A DNA stretch of 64,000 nucleotides from Rhizophagus clarus (GCA_015698045.1 BLAL01000087.1:1-64000), one strand, 5' to 3'; positions 35,968-50,400 are shown, counted from the first letter of the stretch. The notes: generated from the sequence alone by a model not told the origin. Numbers and translations: made by a program.

Positions 35968-38761
35968 TGTTATCGATTTGTTTTTGTTTTATTTTTTTTT
36001 TTCGTAAAAAATAAAAGCAAAGGGGAAAAAAAAAAATTTGTGAGGAGAGGGGAGGGGAGGGGAAAAAATTATAGTAGTTTAAATAATAAGTTGGATATTA
36101 TAAATTTTTATTATATAAATTCATATATATTTGTCTATCAAAGACAAAAATTTCTTCGTGCATAAAAAAAAAAAATTCTAAAGGGGCAAAAATTACTTGC
36201 TATGGGAATAATTACCAAAAAGTTCAAACAAAAAGAATTAATTTTAAGAAAAAAAGAAGTAAAGTGCGAGAATCATCTTTTTTATATATAAACAAATATG
36301 ATGTATTTGATTTCATAAAATATGAGGCGATGCAATTTTAAAATATTATTTATGCAAATCAATTTTTAAAAATTATATGCATTAAATTGGCGATTGCATC
36401 AGCATGGTTAAAAAAAAAAATATCTTTATTTTACTTGAACGTATGAGAAGATTCTTAGAAAATGCGCCAGATCGACAAGCGAAAAATTTCCCGCAAAAAA
36501 TAAAAACTGTAATAATTATTATTATTGTAAGTCATAACCAAATCAATATAGAAATTCCAAATGGAAAAAATAAAAATAAAAATATAACCCTACATTGTTT
36601 CATAAAAAAGGAGCCAATCAAATTTATGAAAGCCACGTTTGTTTACCTTTTACTTACCAATCAAATTTTGATTGCACAGCCCACATTTTACCCTAAACCA
36701 GAACGAAAACCAGAAAAAACGAGAAAGAAAAATATTCACACGAAATATATTTTTAACTATTAATCGTTAAATCATATGAAAATTTACGGGGTTTGTTTAC
36801 ATTATGTTTGTTTAAAATGATTAAATTCAAAGATCATCATTGGTTATGTGGTAATGACGCTCAGACTCTCAATAAGTAATTATAGTAATTGGTATATATA
36901 TTATTGAAATAAAATAATGTGAAAGTCGTTTTTTGTTGTGATCAAAATTGTAGAACTGAATGACGGAGTTGTGAAAGTTGTAACACCCAGAGAAAGAAGA
37001 AACTTTTAGCATAGCATTTTTTTTTTTTTTGTCCAGCTTTTTTGGTTGGAATGTAGAAGATTGAAGATTGTTGGAATTTTTTGTTATTTTTGAATCGTAC
37101 AACTTGATGATTCTTGCGGATCAAACCCAATTTGGCCTGTGAAATGGTGGGACAACTGCGCTCAGCCGATTACATCAGGTGAATCATATGATATACCTAG
37201 ATTGCAGGATTATTTTTAAAGGGTGCCATGCATATTTGGCATATTTAAAAAATGATCAGCGGATGGACCCTGAACATGATACCAAATTTATTAAAATCCT
37301 GAATTTGTACGAGATTATATTTGGTCGCGTTGAAGGGAGAAGAAAAAAAAATTCTATAATGTTCATATCATAGAAGTTTCTTTTTTTGCAATTCCATCTA
37401 ATTGAGAGATGAACTAGTTACAGAACTCAGAACTTGCAATAGATTAATAGATTACGTAGTTATGGATTTTTTCACATGATTATTAAAAATATAAAGACGG
37501 GGTGTAACTTGAGATTTAATTCCCATCATATGAATGTACCCAAAAATTAACTATTTTTTTTTTTTTTTGTTTCGCCATCAACTTTAAGTTGTGCAGTAAA
37601 AATCATTAATTGGAACGTGATAATAAATTATTGGATAGTTTCCACTGATGTCATGATCGTACAAATTCTTTTTTTTCTAAAGATAATTATCTGTAATAAA
37701 CTACGAAAATATCTCGTTCATAAACTAATAATTTTATAATATCTTTTTTGCATCTAATCAAAATTTCTCAATGCAATTCTTTATTCTTTGAAAGATGTCC
37801 TGCTGAATATAAAAAAAGGATCAACATGGTGTAAGACCTCATGTTATGTCTTTGGATCTTATTGAATAAACATGCCAAAGATATGTGAATGTTTTTTGAG
37901 CTTCTAAACTATTTCGCATGTGAATATTTTGAGCTTCTAAGCTATTTTGATTTTTCATTGTTCGAGCGATTGGCGCAGTAAATTATTTATTATAGGGAAG
38001 GGGCGCGAATAAAACCTGGAAAATATACATATTATAAAAATATTAAGTCTACAAAGTCCCGCTAAAAATAAACAAAACCTAATAAACTAATACGTAAAAT
38101 TGGGCGCGTAACTTTAATTTATTATCAAAGTATTTCTTTTTATAGCAAACGTTAAGATTATCTTCTGATAGTCTAGGGTCGAGCATCCTGTTTACTGTGT
38201 TACAAAAAGTTTGATTAGTAATGATTTTTAACAAGATATTATTTTATCAGTTCTTAATTATTTTATTTACTTCCGCATCAAAGGCGTTGGAAACTTGGTT
38301 TCCTGACATTATGTAAAGATTATTCTTTAATTATTACTATGTAAACTTCGAATAAACTCGTTAAGTTAAAGTTATTCAATAAAGAAACTTGATAACTGTA
38401 AATTCTTAAATAATTTACCTTTGGAAATTAAGAATAAACTAGAATTAGTATTACGATTACTCATGTTAGAGTTAGTATTGGTCAGTTACTTGTAAAATAA
38501 CTAATTATTATCATCATTTGACTTGAAAAAAATTTTAATAATTATTTATATTATGATATATTAAACTAGACAATGTAGAAATTTATCATAAATGAGTTAT
38601 CTATAAACTTAATCACGTGTGATCGACTTGATACGAGACTAAATAACCGATCACCAATTTAAACCAAATTCAAATGGATAGTATAATTTACATCTACAGT
38701 AACCCTATAAAAAATAATTGATTCATATGTCTTTTTGTGATTTCATCATCTCAACCAAATT
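35968..38761. other. Intergenic region between PX gene and channel gene
   Basis: A GGGGAGG-rich patch lies near 36045 upstream of the PX gene. Short frames at 36404-36763 and 37179-37373 have weak, low-complexity coding character and no recognised domain. Near 38200-38320, fragments similar to the last exons of the channel genes occur on the plus strand (AAGGCGTTGGAAACTTGGTT), so a further remnant of that family may be present. CCCTATAAAAAAT recurs at 38703. Confidence 0.35.
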
Positions 38762-41700
38762 TTAATTTCCAAAAGCAAGTTTCACAAGATTCTTTCTCAT
38801 TTCAGGAAAATAATTTTTTCCCCAAGATTCTTCATTCTCCAATTTCTTTATAGTCTGCCGAGTTTTATCAACATCCGCATAATAATAACTGCAAAATAGA
38901 AGGTTAACTTAGCTATAATTAATTTGATGATAATAATAATTTTTTGCAAAAAAATCATTACATAATATCGGGAAACCAAGTTTTCCAGCGTCTTTGATGC
39001 GGAAACAAATAAAATAATTCAATTTCTGTAAGAATCTATAAAATAATGAAAAAAAAAACCAGATTGAATTTAATTTAAATGGAATTAGTTATATTTTAAA
39101 ATTAATTAGTATAACTATTTACTAACCAATGCTTTTTGCGCTAAATAAGATGCTCGATCATTATCTGCTTCAATAGCCATATTCAATAATCCAATGAACA
39201 AATTCATAAGGTATACAACGACAACAAATGAAAATACTATCATCAACGTTATCATTAATGGATTATCATTTGGTGTCCACGCTGATAATGAGTTTCTATC
39301 TCCTAATAAATTGTGGTTTATAAATATCGTTAATAATAAATTTCTGAATTGTCGTGAGTTTTTATAACATTACCTGTAAGAAATAAATACATAGAAAGAA
39401 GTGAATTTGGGTAATTAGAAAATAAATTCGTGTTATTATCCGGTTCTTCAATCAGGGTTGCTTTTGGAGTGATATTTCCATTTTCTGTTATTTGATGATA
39501 TTGTTTTGTAAGTAACCAAGGATTATTAGAATCATTCAAGTTTCCTCGTTCACTTTCAGAAAAATTTGATTTTGGTTCTAACAATATAAAAAATGCATGT
39601 GCAAAACCAACTAAAATAATAAGTATAATAAAAAGAAAAGAAATAACTCTTTTAGCAACACCTATTATAATAGCGAAATATATTCCGAAAGATTCAAACG
39701 CTCTGAAGAAAAGCAGAAATTTTATATCAAGCAAAAGACATGAAATTGAAATGGCTTTTGCATATTCTGTGCTTTGTCCGTTTATGTAACTACTAATCCA
39801 GTATATAGAAGTTAAAACGGGTACAAGATATGCACTGAGATCTATATGAATTAAATGTTATTAATGAATATCAGATAATTTTTAAAAAGAAAAAAAGAAA
39901 TTTTTTAATTACCAAATAAATTCCATATATCGGATATCCATTTAGTTGGACTCCAAATAAATTGACGAACTTCAAATAATAAGTGAATTAATCCAAGAAT
40001 AATAGAAAAAATGAAAAGAATTTTTCTAACTTCCATATTAAAAATATCATAAGGGATTGATGCCAATGTAAAACATGTAAGGTAAATTATAAATAAAATC
40101 CAAATTGCTGCATAATAATATCTACCAAACACCCTCCATTTAAAATTAATAATAGCTTCACCATTCCAAGTTTTATAAAGCTCATTATTATGTGTTCGTG
40201 AAAAAGGACTTGATTGGGGTTTAATTAATAATTCTTTAAACCAATTATATTTTTGTGAATATGTTACATAACTGGGGAATGGAACTATAAATCTGAGTTT
40301 TGGTTTTGTTTCTCGTACATTAAAGAAAATTATAACAAGATAATTATAAATAATGAAGCTTATGAAGAGTATTAATATGGGAATAGCAAAACTTGCAACG
40401 TAAAAAATTGAAAAAACGACTCCACAAATTGCTAATATTGGAAATATTAACTGTGACTCAAAATATTTTATAACCATAAGAACTGAAATAATCACAAAAA
40501 TTTCGTAAAAGCGAGAAATGGCGATAAAATAATAAGAAATAACACCAGGATAAGTAATGGTGTTAAAATAAGAAACAATAACACATATAATTAAGGAAAG
40601 AATGCCGACAATATATATAAGAAATACTAATATTGGATGTGATTTGCAGTATTTTCTAGAGAATATATTCATTAAAATCATAATGTCTACCGATGCGGAA
40701 TTAGAAATGAGAGAAATACATATCATAATCATTAATTGTGTCTGTGATTTCAAATATTTTCTGAAGAAATAAATTATAATAATATCGTCATTAAAAAAAG
40801 TAAGGGATAAAATGATAGTATAAAACAGAAACACTAATTTTGGACGTGATTTCCACATTTTTCTAATTGAAAGAATAATAATAGTGATAGTGTCTGAAAC
40901 AATAGAAAGAGTGAAGAATGCGTGGGAGGTTATATTACCAGTAAGAATTACTATATTTAAAACGAATTTGATCCCAGCTAAAAATAATACTAGTCGATAC
41001 GCGTTTGGTTTCAAGATTGAAAATATTCGTAATATTTTAAAGGTAAAGGAATCTAATCCATGAAGAAAATAATATATGAATGCATATTCATGTACTTGTA
41101 ATTCATTGCAGTAAGAATAAAGATGGTGAAGGTCATTATGAATCATGCTTGAATTTGAATAATCTGCAAACAAATTCATTTCATTATAATATCTTGATAA
41201 AAATTCAGGGTAATTTTGATTTAAATATGGCATATTCTTACATAATATTGATAGTATGTAAATATTATTTTTCGGATCTTCTTTAAAATATTTGAGTATC
41301 TTGCTATAGATCAGTTCTATTAAATCTATATTATTTTGTTTTATTGCTGATTTTAATAAATCCTCTCCATAATATGTTAAAAAGTATTTTTTACTTATTG
41401 CATATAAAATCCATTGCTTTTTTAATTCGTCATTATCTGTAGGTTGAGCTATTTCTTTAATCTCCTCAATTTTTAAAGCATCCAGTTTTTTATTATTATA
41501 AAGCTTAATTGCACATTCAAGAAATTTAATATCATAACAATATTGTAACTTAGTCTTTTCAAATTCTGTATTGGAAATATAAATACGTAACTCTTTTATT
41601 TCTTTCCAACTTTCAGATTTAATATTATATGAAGATACATTTTCACGTTTGGGTGAATTACTAATAAAAACTTCTAAAATTTTATTTTTTTTGTCCTTTT

Positions 41701-43240
41701 TGTCTTTGTCTTTTTTGTCGTCTTTATCGACTTTTAATTTCATATTATATTTGTCATATCCATTTTGGTTTTCAATAGTGTTCGTTGAATTTGGTATTAT
41801 ATAATTTTCTATAGATAACTTGATTTCGTCTTCTACTGTTGTCGTTAATTCTTTTTCAATTTTGTAAAAAATGTTTTTATCGTTTGAATATTTACTATTA
41901 TTAGTCTTTTCTTCGATATTAGTATAAGAGACGCTTTTATCGTTTGAATCTTTACAGTTGTTATTTTCTTCCGAATCAATGTTAATTATATAAGTTTCTA
42001 AGTCGTATTTTTTCATGTTAATCATCCGCGGGTTTTCATGGAATATTCCAAAAGCTTTTTGATTATTAGGTCTAAGTTGAATATTATTAAAGGAATCAAA
42101 GTAACTAGGAATATCATTAGTTTCAAAAAAAGATTTTACTAGGTCATTATATTCATTGAATTTAATTGAATTTTCCGAATTTGATCCTACAATAGTTTTA
42201 ATTTGAAAACCCACTCTATCAGAATAAATATAATGGTTGCCTTGAATACTTATAACTATTAACGATTGAAGAAAATTTAATTCTATCTTTTTAATATCTA
42301 CTTTTTCCTATTGACATAAAAAAAAAAAAAAATTAAAAATAAGAATAAATATTATATTGAGACCAAAGGAAAGATTAATGCTAAAAACAAATTATACATA
42401 CATCTGTCTCAAGCAGAATTTGCCGATATTGGAATGTAAATAAATCTAATAGAATTATGGCATTTTTTGACGGCATCCATAACGTATCATTAGTTATCCC
42501 GCCAAAATTAATTTCCAATGCGTTCATGACATCAAGTTCATGTTTTGATTTGCATTTCCAACCATTACTATTGGTAATACTCGAAGAATAAATTAAAATA
42601 ACATGTTTTCTACTTATCGTTTGATTCTTAAATCCTTTACTCTCAATAATATTATAAGTAGCTAAATCTCCATTTGTAAGAAAATTTGTAAACTTGTAAT
42701 ACGGAATTTTAAATTTATGTTTGTCATCAGCATAATTTTTTAAACTTGAAATGAGAGTAATTTCCTTTTTATTTTTCATATCATAGATAATTGCTACAGA
42801 AAAGAAAATTTTCTTATCAGCAAAATAAAATTTCTCAAATTATGTCCATACAATTTGAAGAATTATTTACCTGATTCATCATTACTCTCGTACATTATAA
42901 TCTTTTTATCAGAGACCTTATAATCCGAAATATCTAAATTTAACTTGTATGGTTGGACTTTATTGTCAACAATAAGCGATTCTGAATCATTATCGTCATT
43001 AGATTCATCATCTTGGTTTTCTTTGTTACCAAAAAACGATCCAATAAATGGGTTTATATCCTTCTTAATACATTCGATATAAGGATTTTTCTTATTTTTA
43101 CTACACCATCCAACAAAAGATTTGTCTTCTTGACTATATGTTACGACGTATCTTGAAAGCGGAGAAATAACTATTTTAGTTATCGGCATTCCATTGTGCG
43201 GATAATCTCCAATTTCGACAGTCGTGTGTTGTTCCGACAT
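38762..43240 (-). CDS. Ion-transport (TRP-like) channel with WD40-like N-terminus, copy A (1333 aa, intact)
   Basis: Seven exons join without a frame break: 42871-43240, 42402-42793, 39913-42307, 39374-39841, 39127-39302, 38962-39035, 38762-38888 (4002 bases). Exons 1-2 encode beta-propeller-like repeats (ITKIVISPLSRYVVTYSQED, SFVGW). Exon 3 holds a Lys/Asp-rich stretch (about residue 420), an ankyrin-like helical region (GEDLLKSAIKQNNIDLIELI), then many hydrophobic segments and KTWNGEAIINFKWRVFGRYY before an S1-like helix. Exon 4 has S4-S5 (FRAFESFGIYFAI) and the pore helix SNYPNSLLSMYLFLTG. The filter-like TGD crosses the exon 4/5 junction. S6 is MIVFSFVVVVYLMNLFIGLL. It probably forms a cation channel; ion and gating are not inferable. 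A frame-broken paralogue lies head to head at 47457. Confidence 0.8.
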
Positions 43241-43731
43241 TGCTATTCAATAAAATGATAAAAAAATTATTTAATAGGAAAAGGATTATTTAAATGAATT
43301 TATTTCTACGTAATTTTGAGCAATTGAGCCTTATTCTTGAAACTTTCTCTGAAAAAAAAAACACTCTTAGACGCATTCTAGATACATTTTTGGAGACTAT
43401 ATATCGAAATTTTTTATTGTTTATCTTTATTTGTCATCTACAATCGCTTTATTTTACATAACTTGACAAATATATTCAACCGGCATGATTGCAGTTAGAC
43501 AGATTTTTGCCAAAATTTATTTATGGAGTTGAAGTAGTACACATATACAAATAAAATTTAGTATAGAGTACAATTTTCGGAGTTCGGACTAGTACTGCTC
43601 AAATGGTAACATTTGTACAGTAGTACACTTCAAACTAGTAGTATAATAGCAGCGAACCAATTTTAATACAAATTAATACAATTTGATCATACAATACAAT
43701 CTTGAATGGAAATAGATTAAAGAAATGATTC

Positions 43732-44551
43732 CGCTCAACCAAGAAATTCTCGATGGGAATTCAGTCGAACGAGGGAGGTCAAGAGAAGACTCGGTCCACA
43801 CTAGAATCAATAGCTGTTAAATTAAATAAACTGACTGCGGAAGCGGATGAACAGACTGAAGCTGAAGAACAAAAGAAAGCGCAAGAACAGGCTAACTTGG
43901 ACGAGATTACTGAAGAACAAGTATGGTTTAACCTTGGTACGGGTACGACAAGTAAAGACTGTAAAGTACCTCGGCTAGGAAGTAAGAGTGAGCCTTCCAA
44001 GACGTTTAACCTTGGCATATCAACACAATGAAATTTAAACGCATAGAAGCACCGCCACCAGAATCGATTTTCGAATTTCATAGAGTAAATGATTTATGTA
44101 AACAAATGTTAGGAGAAGAAAGTAAAGAAGGCAGCGACCCAAATGAATTTAATAAACGAACGAAAATCGAGTAGATACGTCATATCGAGCAAAATTTGGT
44201 GCGAAAAATGCCAAGGAATAAGTTTAAATAATGGATGACGTAATATTCTTTTTATCAATTAGTTTAATTATTAGGGTGGTATGAGACAACATTAATTTGA
44301 TAGGAAAATTTTAAAAATATATAAAAACAGGATATAATATGAAATCGTATATTACGGTTTGTATAAAATATAAAAAGGTGATGGAACGGGATTAAAATTT
44401 AGGTAAATGTATATAGACTATCACTTTTTGTAACGAAATTGGTATATAGTGAAGCTTAGCTTTTCTAATGTACATGTATATACGTTGATGTATGTTTTTG
44501 TTTACAAAATAAATCAATAAAGTATGCATTTACCAATAAAAAAAAAAAAAA
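43732..44551 (+). mobile_element. Retrocopied transcript with poly(A) tail and 18-bp target duplication
   Basis: AGATTAAAGAAATGATTC at 43714-43731 is repeated with one mismatch at 44552-44569. Just before the right copy lies a run of A (44538-44551), preceded by AATAAA (44508). A tail, a polyadenylation signal and a duplicated target are the marks of insertion by LINE-type reverse transcription. The insert is intronless and less AT-rich than its surroundings. It carries a 92-codon frame at 43753-44031 (Glu/Gln-rich helix KLTAEADEQTEAEEQKKAQE) and a second stretch to about 44175, so it is probably a processed pseudogene of a host gene or a non-autonomous retroelement. Confidence 0.75.
43753..44175 (+). 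pseudogene. Coding part of the retrocopy
   Basis: An ATG at 43753 opens a frame of 92 codons ending TGA at 44029-44031. A second open frame follows directly (MKFKRIEAPPPESIFEFHR to a TAG at about 44172). The proteins are highly charged and no domain is recognised. The parent gene was not found in this window. Whether the two frames were once one is unclear. Confidence 0.4.
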
Positions 44552-44569
44552 AGATTAAAAAAATGATTC

Positions 44570-45219
44570 TGATGAAGACATTGAATAAATAGATTACTAT
44601 AAATAAACATGATTTAATTGAAAATTTTAATGCAAGTTATATGATATCTGGCACAGGATAAAATTGCAAAAAGAATTTTATTATTTATCCATCTTTTCTA
44701 TAACTATTCTTGATAAAACTACTAAGATTGCTATTTTTTCAACGTATTCATTACCATTCGGTTATTTTGATGACTTTGCGTAATTTTTTTAATTTGAGAA
44801 AAAAAATTTAATAAAATATCAATATAATGAAGGATAGTAAAGTATCTATTTGTTTAATGGATAAATTAGACAGAATTAGTAAATTTTACTTTCACATTGT
44901 AGAAACTTCCATTATAATGTCAAAAATGAATTTATTTCGGTCGATATATATATTCGTTATAAGAAATTTAATCAATCACTTGATACGTGATAAAGTTTCG
45001 GGATCGCTCGAACCGATCACGGGCAATAATAGATGCCAACTTAATTAAATGAATAATTTTGAAATACACATTTCAATTTCAAGTTATGGAGCTTTACAAG
45101 TTCTTTAATAGGATCAAATCTCTATTTTTGTAAACATATAAATATGGGAAAACTAATAAATAAATTCATAAAGTGAAATGTATAATTTACATTTACTAAC
45201 CCTAATACTACAAAAAATA
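44570..45219. other. Non-coding
   Basis: A 73-codon frame at 44827-45048 has no recognised domain and no exon context. No other feature is seen. Confidence 0.35.
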
Positions 45220-45229
45220 ATAGAGTCAT

Positions 45230-46275
45230 GTGTCTTTTCGTAATTTCATTCCAATTTAATTTCCAAAAGCAAAATTTAAAAAATTTCCTCCCATTTCGAG
45301 AAATCATTTTCCCCAAAGTTATAGCCTGATGACGAGTTTTATCAACATCCGCATAATAATAATTGCAAACAAAAAAAAATTAATTTAGTTATAATTCATT
45401 AAAATTGATTAATATAATCATTACTGTCAATACTTTATGTGCTAAATAAGATGCTCATTATCTGCTTCAATAGCTATACATAAGGTACACAACAAAACAA
45501 CAAATGAAAATACTATCATTAACATTATCGTTAATGGATTACCATTTGGTGTCCAGCTAATAATGAGTTTCTATCTCTTATTAGTTTACAAATATCGATA
45601 ATAATAAAATTTTGAATTGTCGTGAGTTTTTTTTAACATTACCTGTAAGAAATAAATACATAGAAAGAAGCGAGTTGGAGTAGTTAGAAAATAAGTTAGT
45701 GTTATTATCCGGTTCTTCAATCAGGGTTGCTTTTGGAGTGATATTTCCATCTTCTGTTGTTTGACGATATTTTTTTGTAAGTAACCAAGGATTATTAGAG
45801 TCATTTAAGATTCCTTGTTCACTTTCAGAAAATTTGATTTTGGTTCTAACAATATAAAAAAAATGCATGTGCAAAACCAAGTAAAATAATAAATATAATA
45901 AAAAGAAAAGAAATAATTCTTTTATTAGTAACACCTATTATAATAACGAAATAGATTCCAACGCTCTGAGAAAAGTAGAAATTTTATATCAAGTAGAAGA
46001 CATGAAATTGAAATAACTTTTGTAAATTCTGTGCTTTCTCCATTTAGTCCAGTATAACGAGTACAAGATATGCAATGAGCTCTATATGAATTAAGCGTTA
46101 ATGAGTATCAAATATGTTTTTAAAAAAAAAAAATTTTAATTACCAAATACATCCAATGCGTCGGATATCCATTTAGTTGGGCTCCAAATAAATTGACGAG
46201 CTTCAAACAATAAGTAAATTAATCCAAGAACAATTAAAAAATGAAAAGTTTTTTTCTATTTTTATATCATAAGAG
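45230..46275 (-). pseudogene. Ion-channel fragment C (3' part only, exon 6 missing)
   Basis: On the minus strand this segment matches the channel genes from the end of exon 3 (about 46275, SPTKWISD region) through exon 4 (about 45640-46080, with EPDNNTNLFSNYSNSLLSMY), exon 5 (about 45430-45580) and exon 7 (about 45240-45365, ADVDKTR and AFGN-like ends). Exon 6 (the FPHQRRWKTWFPD block) is absent between 45365 and 45430. Small deletions shift the frame in several exons. It shares the minus strand with copy A and is cut off at the 5' side. Confidence 0.7.
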
Positions 46276-46279
46276 ACCC

Positions 46280-47456
46280 TGAATTTCTCAGTTATTATGT
46301 TGTGGCTCCATTGAGTTATTGAACATCTTAGCATGTAAGGAGAAATATCCAAATGAACTTTCCCTTAAATATGTATTGAAATTTTGAAATATGATAAATA
46401 TTATGTCGCTGCTATTTGGCACATCCAAGTTTATGTGTAAAATGTGTAAATCTATTATTACTAGTTATTACGCTCGATCTGGTATATAAGATTTAGTATA
46501 TATAGATGTACAGCAGATCATGTTTTTGCATTATAGGTACAAAGAAATTTGAATTATCCTTTAATTTCATTTATTAGTGCAAATTTGTGAATGTATTTTG
46601 CTTGGAAAATTCTCAAAATCACAAATAAGTATTCCGTTAAGTCGTTAACTCAAAATTCAATTATTAACAAAGTAATTCTAATTTTTATATACTGTATGAC
46701 GAGAATTATGTACTATATGGCGATTAATTTCTAATTGCAAGGAGTTGTTATTTGTAATAAATCAAAGGACATTTATGGTTTTAAACTTTAATAACAATAT
46801 AACGTATTATGAGAAATAAAAAAAATGCCTTCTTTTATAAAAAATTGGAATAATATTTGCGGATTATTTGTTATAAATTCTACGTTTTTTATTATATGAA
46901 TAAAAAAATTGGGGGAACCAAATTCTCGTGTAACACTACAAATCAGACAAACATCATTTTTTTTTTTGATATGTACATTAATTTGTAAATTTTTTCGTTC
47001 CAGAACGTTTTGTAAATTTCTATTCCGTGATCTACCGATCCTCTACTTTATTAGGTTTAAGAAGTTTCCTGCTTATTATCATACCTTACATACTTTACGT
47101 AATTTTCTAAGAAGAATTTATAATTGTCGATCTTATTATTAATTTCTTTTTTACCTTCTAAAATGGTATAATTATACAATCACTACACCATTCTATGCTT
47201 CTGCAGATGATAAATATAATAGAAGTAGGTTATAATATAATAGAAGTGGGTTGTAATATATAATAGAGGTTGGAATACAATAGAAATAGGTTGGAATATA
47301 ATAGAAGTAGGTTCCATGTAATAAAAAAAAAATCCCATTATACAATTTCTTAATTTCTTTATTAAAATTTAATATGAATATTATATTGACATCATCATTT
47401 CAATTTAAGCAGAATATTGTTATAAAAGTCCCAAAAATTGTAACTACCGTTAAATT
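46280..47456. other. Non-coding upstream of channel copy B
   Basis: A short tandem repeat of TAGAAGTGGGTTGTAATATA-type units lies at about 47215-47325. A 77-codon frame at 46909-47142 has no recognisable feature. Confidence 0.4.
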
Positions 47457-50400
47457 TTGAATATGGATCAACAATCCGAACACATAACTATCATAATTAG
47501 TGAAAAAATTGTACCGCATAACGGAAAGTCGATAACTAAAATTTCCGTTTCCCCACAATCAAAATATATTGTAACATATAGTCAAGAAGACAAGTCTTTC
47601 GTTGGATGGCATATTAATGAAGAAGATAAATCTTTTAAGAATTATACCAGATGGTTTATCAACGATGACGAAGAAGACGAGTCTTTTATCGGATGTACTA
47701 AGAGTTTGGTCAGGTGGTTTATGTTTACTAAAGATCGTAAGTCTTTTTTGGAATTCATCAAATGGGCTTGTGGTGCCATCCAAGAAGACAGATCTAACGA
47801 TAATAATGATGATGATGATGATTCAGGACCGCTTATCTTTGATGATAAAGTCCAATCATATAAACTTTTGGATTTAAGAATTTTGGACTTCAAAGTATCA
47901 GATAAAAAGATTATAATGTATGAGGATAATAATGGTTCAGGTAAATTATATATAATTTCTTTTTAAATTATATGTATTATAAATTAATAATTTTTTTCCG
48001 TTGTTGATTATTTATTTTAGCGATAATCTATGATATGAAGAGTGGAAAGGAAATTACACTCAATTTAGGTTTTAAAAAATATGCTGATGACAAATATAAG
48101 TATGATATCCCACATTACAAGTTTACGAATTTTCTTACAAACGGAGATTTAGCTACTTATAATATTATTGAAAATGAAGGATGTAAAAAGCCAGTTATTA
48201 TAATTTATACTTTTAAGAATAATAATTGGATATGCAAATCTATATATGAACTTGATAAAATGAATATTGATTTTGGAGGAATAACTAATGATGCGTTATG
48301 GATGTTATCAAGCAATACCATATTTATATTAGATTTGTTTACATTCCAGTATCAGAAAGTTCTGCTTAAAGTGGACGTAAGTGTAATTAGATATTTTCAG
48401 TTAATATTCTATTTTTTTTTATGTTATTTAAACTTTTTTTTATATACAATTCATAGGTGGATATTAAAATGATAAAATTAAAATTTTTTAAATCGTTGAT
48501 GGTTATAAGTATTGATGACACGCATTATATTTATTCTAATAGAATAAGTTTTCTCATTAAGTCTATTACGGAAACAGATTTGAAAAGTTCAATCATATGC
48601 AATAATTTGTTAAAATTTTTTTTTGAGATTGACGATAACTCTGGCTATTCCGATATCCGATTCATATTTAATGATCAAAAAGTATTTGGAGTATTCTATG
48701 AAAAACCATGGATTATTAATATAAAATTGTGCGACTTGGAGGCCTATATTCTTAAAGATAATTCGATCAATGATATCGATTCGCAAGATTTAATTAGCGA
48801 AAACATATTTTGTTGTATAGAAAATCAATTAGTTGCATCGATAGAAGACGTAGATGAATTTATAACAGATTATGTAACGCCAAATTTAGTAAACCTTAAC
48901 GAAAAACAAAACGGATATTATACAAGATTAAAAAGAAGCAAAGATGAAATTTTTTTGGAGACTTTCGTTCTTAATAATATAAATTCGTCTCAAAATGTAA
49001 TCGGATTTTCATGTAATGTTGAGTTATGGTCTAAAAATATGAAATATATAAACATTGATAACAGTACCTATATCTTTTATGATGAAATAGAGTTACATAT
49101 TTACACTTTTAATATGAAATCAAAAAAGATCAAGCCACAAAGTTATGATATTAAATTCCTTAAATACGCAATGAAGCTTTATAATGAAATTAAACTAGAT
49201 ACTTTAGAAGTTGAAGAAATCAAAGAATTAGCTCGACCTACAGATAATGATGAATTAAAAAAGCAATGGGTTCTTTATGCAATAGGTCAAAAATACTTTT
49301 TAGTTAACTATGGAGAGAACCTATTAAAATCAGCAATAAAACAAAATAATATAGAGTTAGTAGAATCAATCTATAACAAAATACTTGAATATTTCAAAGA
49401 AGATCCAAAAAACAATATTTACATACTATCAATATTATGTAAAAATATGCCATATTTGAATCAAAATTATTCTGAATTTTTATCAAAATATTATAATGAA
49501 ATGAATTTGTTTCCAGATTCTTCAAATTCAAGCATGATTCATAATGACCTTCCCCACCTTTACTCTTCTTGTAATGAATTAAAAATAACTAAAATTACTT
49601 TTATCTATCATTTTTTCCACGTATTATATTTAATTTATTTTTATTCGTTATATAGTATTCAAAAACTATTTTCGAAATTGTTAAAATTTTTGAAATATTT
49701 TAAAACAACTTCACTACTCTTAAACCTGCTTATTTTACAATTTCTATTTATTTTCGGAGTAGCGACTATCGGAATAAATAGAGCTATTGGTTCTATAATC
49801 ACTATAATTGTCGTAATTTTATTCTCCATAAATTGGAGATCACACTCACTATTAATTCTAATATGTATTGCTGGAATTACTGGTATGTTATATGTTTTTG
49901 AGGGGAATTTTGCAATTCTGTGTTTTATGATTTTATTCTTCGTAAAGTATTTAGGAACACGACAAACTATATTATGGATGTTTTTTATTGGGGTCTTTAT
50001 GGTATCTCTTATAGTTGGTATTTATATAAATAACGTCGTGCTTTTCATACTCTTCCTGTGCATCATAAATCGTACCCATTTTATCAAAATCTTTAATAGA
50101 AAAACAGAGCCAAAACTCACATTTTTAGTACCATTCCCTAGTTATGTAAAATATCCAAAAGATTATAATTGGCTTAAAGAATTATTAATTAAGCCCTTTT
50201 TCACGAACACAAAATAATGAACTTTATAAAACTTGGAATGGTGAAGCTATTATCAATTTTAAGTGGAGGTTGTTTGGAAGATATTATTATGCTGGAATCT
50301 GGATTTTATTTATAATTTACCTTATATGTTTTACATTAGCATCATTTCCTTCTGATATTTTTAATAAGGCTGTTAGAAAAAAACTTTTCTTTTTTTCAAT

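Noticed and set aside
36404..36763. 119-codon plus-strand frame
   Set aside because: Lys/Asn/Ile-rich low complexity, no exon context and no recognised motif.
37179..37373. 64-codon plus-strand frame
   Set aside because: Some coding-like composition but isolated, short and without splice partners that I can define.
43779..44081. 100-codon minus-strand frame with Cys and Ser
   Set aside because: It is antisense to the retrocopy, whose orientation is set by the poly(A) tail and AATAAA signal.
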